This document shows positions 6,313 through 8,238 of a DNA stretch of 8,238 nucleotides, piece after piece. The notes below the pieces were generated by a model. It saw only the letters and a program-made list of their open reading frames with translations, was not told the origin of the DNA and made no database searches. Where the stretch lies: NCBI GenBank assembly GCA_003514765.1, contig DOOY01000136.1, positions 1 through 8,238 of the forward strand, in the 5' to 3' direction. The position numbers and the translations under genes are program-made. Position 1 is the stretch's first letter; every line of letters starts with the position of its first letter. The stretch comes from Nitrosomonas sp. (GTDB taxonomy: Bacteria; Pseudomonadota; Gammaproteobacteria; Burkholderiales; Nitrosomonadaceae).

Positions 6313-7714
6313 GGTCGATTTTCATGGTTCTAAGATGTTCGTGCAATGTGGTTTCGGCGAGTTTAGGTATTTTACGTACTGTCGTCCAGGGAATCAGTTT
6401 GGCAGGGAGCACATTGCCCAAACGGGTAGCTGTTCTCATACACAGGTTATAAATTGCTGGATGCGTGCAACTCCAAGCCCATATTTTCCAGATTATGGCT
6501 TCCATCGATTTGCGGCCTGCTCCTGATCCGGGTGTGGTGCAGGCATCGCGACGTATATAGTCCCAACGTAACCGATTGATAATTTTAGGAATCGGAATCT
6601 GTACCGGGCAAACTTCTTCGCATGCGCCGCATAAGGTTGAAGCCTGTGTCAGCTCCCCATGTATATCAAGCCCATTTTTTTGTGGTTCGAGAATCGCACC
6701 AATCGGACCTGGAATTACCGTGTTATAAGTATGACCACCGATATGTTTATAAACCGGACAATAATTAATACATGCGCCACAGCGGATGCAGCGCAAAGTT
6801 GGCAGCAGCTCCGGGTCGCTGTAGATCCGGGATCGCCCATTGTCCAACAATACCAGATGGACCTCGGTCGGACCATCTTTTTCTCCCGGTCTGCGTGGAC
6901 CGTTGATCATATTAAAGTAAGTAGTAATTGGCTGTCCGGTTGCGGAGCGGGTAAGCATACTCAGCAATGGCGGCACATCACTTAAATACTCGACGACTTT
7001 TTCGATGCCAGTAACCGCTATATGCAACGGTGGAACCGTAGCACACATGCGTCCGTTTCCTTCATTTTCTACCAGACAGAGTGTGCCTGTTTCTGCAACC
7101 ATAAAATTGACACCGGTGAGTCCTGCCGGTGCTGTAGCAAACTTGTTGCGCAAATAATCCCGCGCAATTTGAGCCAGGGCATTGATATCTTCAGTATAAG
7201 GAATTTCTGGGAATCTATTGTGGAATAACCTGGCAATTTGTTTCCGGTTTTTATGGAGGGCAGGCACAATAATATGCGATGGTTTCTCGCCTGCAAGCTG
7301 AATAATAAACTCGCCCAGATCGGACTCCAGGCATTTAATGCCATGTGATTCAAGAAAATGGTTGATACCCATTTCCTCCGATACCATCGATTTGCCTTTG
7401 ATGAGGAATTCAGCGTTACGTTGCCGCATTATATCGAGCACAATCCGGTTTGCCTGTTCATTAGTTTCCGCCCAATGTACCTGAGTGCCGTTACGGATTA
7501 AATTACTCTCGAGCTGCTCCAGTAGTTCCGGTAACCTGCTCATGGCACTGGCGCGAATTGTCATGCACTGTCTGCGTAGCTGTTGCAATTGATCCGGATC
7601 GTAAAATGCGGCACGGTGGTGATCCCTGAGCCTGTGTACCACGTTATTAACGTTTGTTCTGGTTTCCTCCTGGTTCAGGGCATGTTCAACACGTTTGCGA
7701 AATTCAGTGATCAT
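6305..7714 (-). CDS. lutB: Lactate utilization iron-sulfur protein LutB
   Basis: LutB (LldF/YkgF) is the 469-residue iron-sulfur subunit of the LutABC complex, which oxidises L-lactate to pyruvate in the cytoplasm or at the membrane face. Residues about 65-295 form a LUD domain (GKSMVSEEMGINHFLE, then AETGTLCLVENEGNGRM and ATVPPLHIAVTGIEKVV). Two [4Fe-4S] binding motifs follow: Cys309, Cys312, Cys315 and Cys319 in CIRCGACINYCPVYKHIGGH, and Cys362, Cys365 and Cys369 in CGACEEVCPVQIPIP. This seven-cysteine pattern is the usual one for LutB. The last 90 or so residues match the LutB C-terminal (DUF3390-like) region with RKSMEAIIWKIWAW. The ATG at 7712-7714 overlaps the lutA stop in ATGA, and its stop overlaps lutC, so the three are translationally linked. 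No frameshift or missing ligand was noticed. Confidence 0.96.
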   Translation of the reverse strand: MITEFRKRVEHALNQEETRTNVNNVVHRLRDHHRAAFYDPDQLQQLRRQCMTIRASAMSRLPELLEQLESNLIRNGTQVHWAETNEQANRIVLDIMRQRNAEFLIKGKSMVSEEMGINHFLESHGIKCLESDLGEFIIQLAGEKPSHIIVPALHKNRKQIARLFHNRFPEIPYTEDINALAQIARDYLRNKFATAPAGLTGVNFMVAETGTLCLVENEGNGRMCATVPPLHIAVTGIEKVVEYLSDVPPLLSMLTRSATGQPITTYFNMINGPRRPGEKDGPTEVHLVLLDNGRSRIYSDPELLPTLRCIRCGACINYCPVYKHIGGHTYNTVIPGPIGAILEPQKNGLDIHGELTQASTLCGACEEVCPVQIPIPKIINRLRWDYIRRDACTTPGSGAGRKSMEAIIWKIWAWSCTHPAIYNLCMRTATRLGNVLPAKLIPWTTVRKIPKLAETTLHEHLRTMKIDHE

Positions 7715-8238
7715 GGTTCAGACGCGCTTGTTCTTTCCCAAAGAAATTCGGCAATATGCTGGTGCCGAATGTTACTGCCCTGTTTTTCCATAGTGTTACC
7801 GATGTTCATTAAACAGCCACAATCTTGGCCAAGCAGCCGCTCAGCGCCTGTATCATGGATGGCCCCGGCTTTCTCTAACACCATTGCGGCGGAGATTTCC
7901 GGTTGCTTGACTGCAAATGTGCCGCCAAAACCGCAGCATTCTTCATTAAATTTTGGCTCCAACCGTTTTACGTTTTTCATTTGCGCCAGTAAACCGTCAA
8001 TCCTGTCTGCAATGTTCATTTCACGCCGCGCGGAGCACGACGTATGTGCCACAACTTCAATCGGTTCACCCAAATCCATCAGTACGATATCCAAGACATC
8101 AACGAGAAATTCGGTTAATTCGTATACGCGCTCTGCTACACCGCGTGCCTTGATCCGGTCAGGTTGTTTGTTAAATAGCTCGGGATAATGCACTTTCATC
8201 ATTCCAGCGCATGAGCCGGATGGGATGATGATGGGAAT
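7711..8238 (-). CDS. lutA: Lactate utilization protein LutA, C-terminal part (CCG domains)
   Basis: LutA (LldE/YkgE) is the cysteine-rich-domain subunit of the L-lactate oxidation complex, related to heterodisulfide reductase and glycolate oxidase GlcF subunits. The last 175 codons are present; the frame runs open to the window end, so the Met codon at 8200-8202 is internal, not the start. Upstream of it the conserved PSGSCAGMMKVHYPELF reads across, which is the end of the first half of the protein. The second CCG domain shows HTSCSARREMNI, then ECCGFGGTFAVKQPEISAAM, and DCGCLMNIGNT with the final HIAEFLWER, all typical of LutA. The stop (7711-7713) overlaps the lutB start by 4 bases. The promoter and any lut regulator lie beyond the window. 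Roughly the first 65-70 residues are missing. Confidence 0.93.
   Translation of the reverse strand: MPIIIPSGSCAGMMKVHYPELFNKQPDRIKARGVAERVYELTEFLVDVLDIVLMDLGEPIEVVAHTSCSARREMNIADRIDGLLAQMKNVKRLEPKFNEECCGFGGTFAVKQPEISAAMVLEKAGAIHDTGAERLLGQDCGCLMNIGNTMEKQGSNIRHQHIAEFLWERTSASEP

Noticed and set aside
5715..8188. Plus-strand open frames within lutC, lutB and lutA (for example 6014-6526 and 7583-8188)
   Set aside because: All are antisense to well-supported lut genes with intact motifs; no recognisable protein signatures.
8200..8202. ATG at 8200-8202 as the lutA start
   Set aside because: The frame stays open to the window end and reads the conserved LutA sequence PSGSCAGM upstream, so this Met is internal.

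Overview
The window reads as a chromosomal segment of a moderately AT-rich, flagellated Gram-negative bacterium. The gene order fliC-flaG-fliD, a flagellin with proteobacterial-type ends, a NarL-type two-component pair, tusA and a lutABC operon together suggest a betaproteobacterium, for example of the Nitrosomonadaceae or Methylophilaceae type. That placement is inference from gene content and style, not from a marker gene. No rRNA, tRNA, CRISPR array, phage gene or recognisable insertion sequence was seen.

Layout. Positions 1-2392, minus strand: a flagellar filament cluster read fliC (flagellin) -> flaG -> fliD (filament cap, cut by the window start). A sigma-28-like promoter lies about 100 bases upstream of fliC, and a 13-bp stem-loop sits between fliC and flaG. 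Positions 2393-3117: a long divergent intergenic region of about 725 bases with an 11-bp inverted repeat pair and an unexplained patch that is open on both strands. Positions 3118-5318, plus strand: a soluble sensor histidine kinase (receiver-like, PAS, HisKA_3, HATPase) overlapping by 4 bases a NarL/FixJ-type response regulator. Positions 5401-5631, plus strand: a TusA-family sulfur carrier. Positions 5665-8238, minus strand: the lactate-utilisation operon lutA (5' end outside the window) -> lutB -> lutC, with overlapping genes throughout.

How the parts work together. FliC is the exported filament subunit, FliD caps the growing filament, and FlaG is a small accessory protein linked in other bacteria to filament length. 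The kinase and regulator are clearly a cognate pair, but no sequence evidence says what they sense or control. Their position divergent from fliC makes a motility link possible, not shown. LutABC form an iron-sulfur enzyme complex for L-lactate oxidation to pyruvate. TusA is convergent with it and probably functionally separate.

The most unusual feature is the N-terminal receiver-like domain of the kinase. It keeps the receiver fold signature but has Asn in place of the phosphoacceptor Asp (residue 59) and Glu-Asn in place of the usual acidic pair (13-14). It is probably a phosphorylation-independent pseudo-receiver. Nothing in the window amounts to a clearly new multi-gene system; most of it is conventional.
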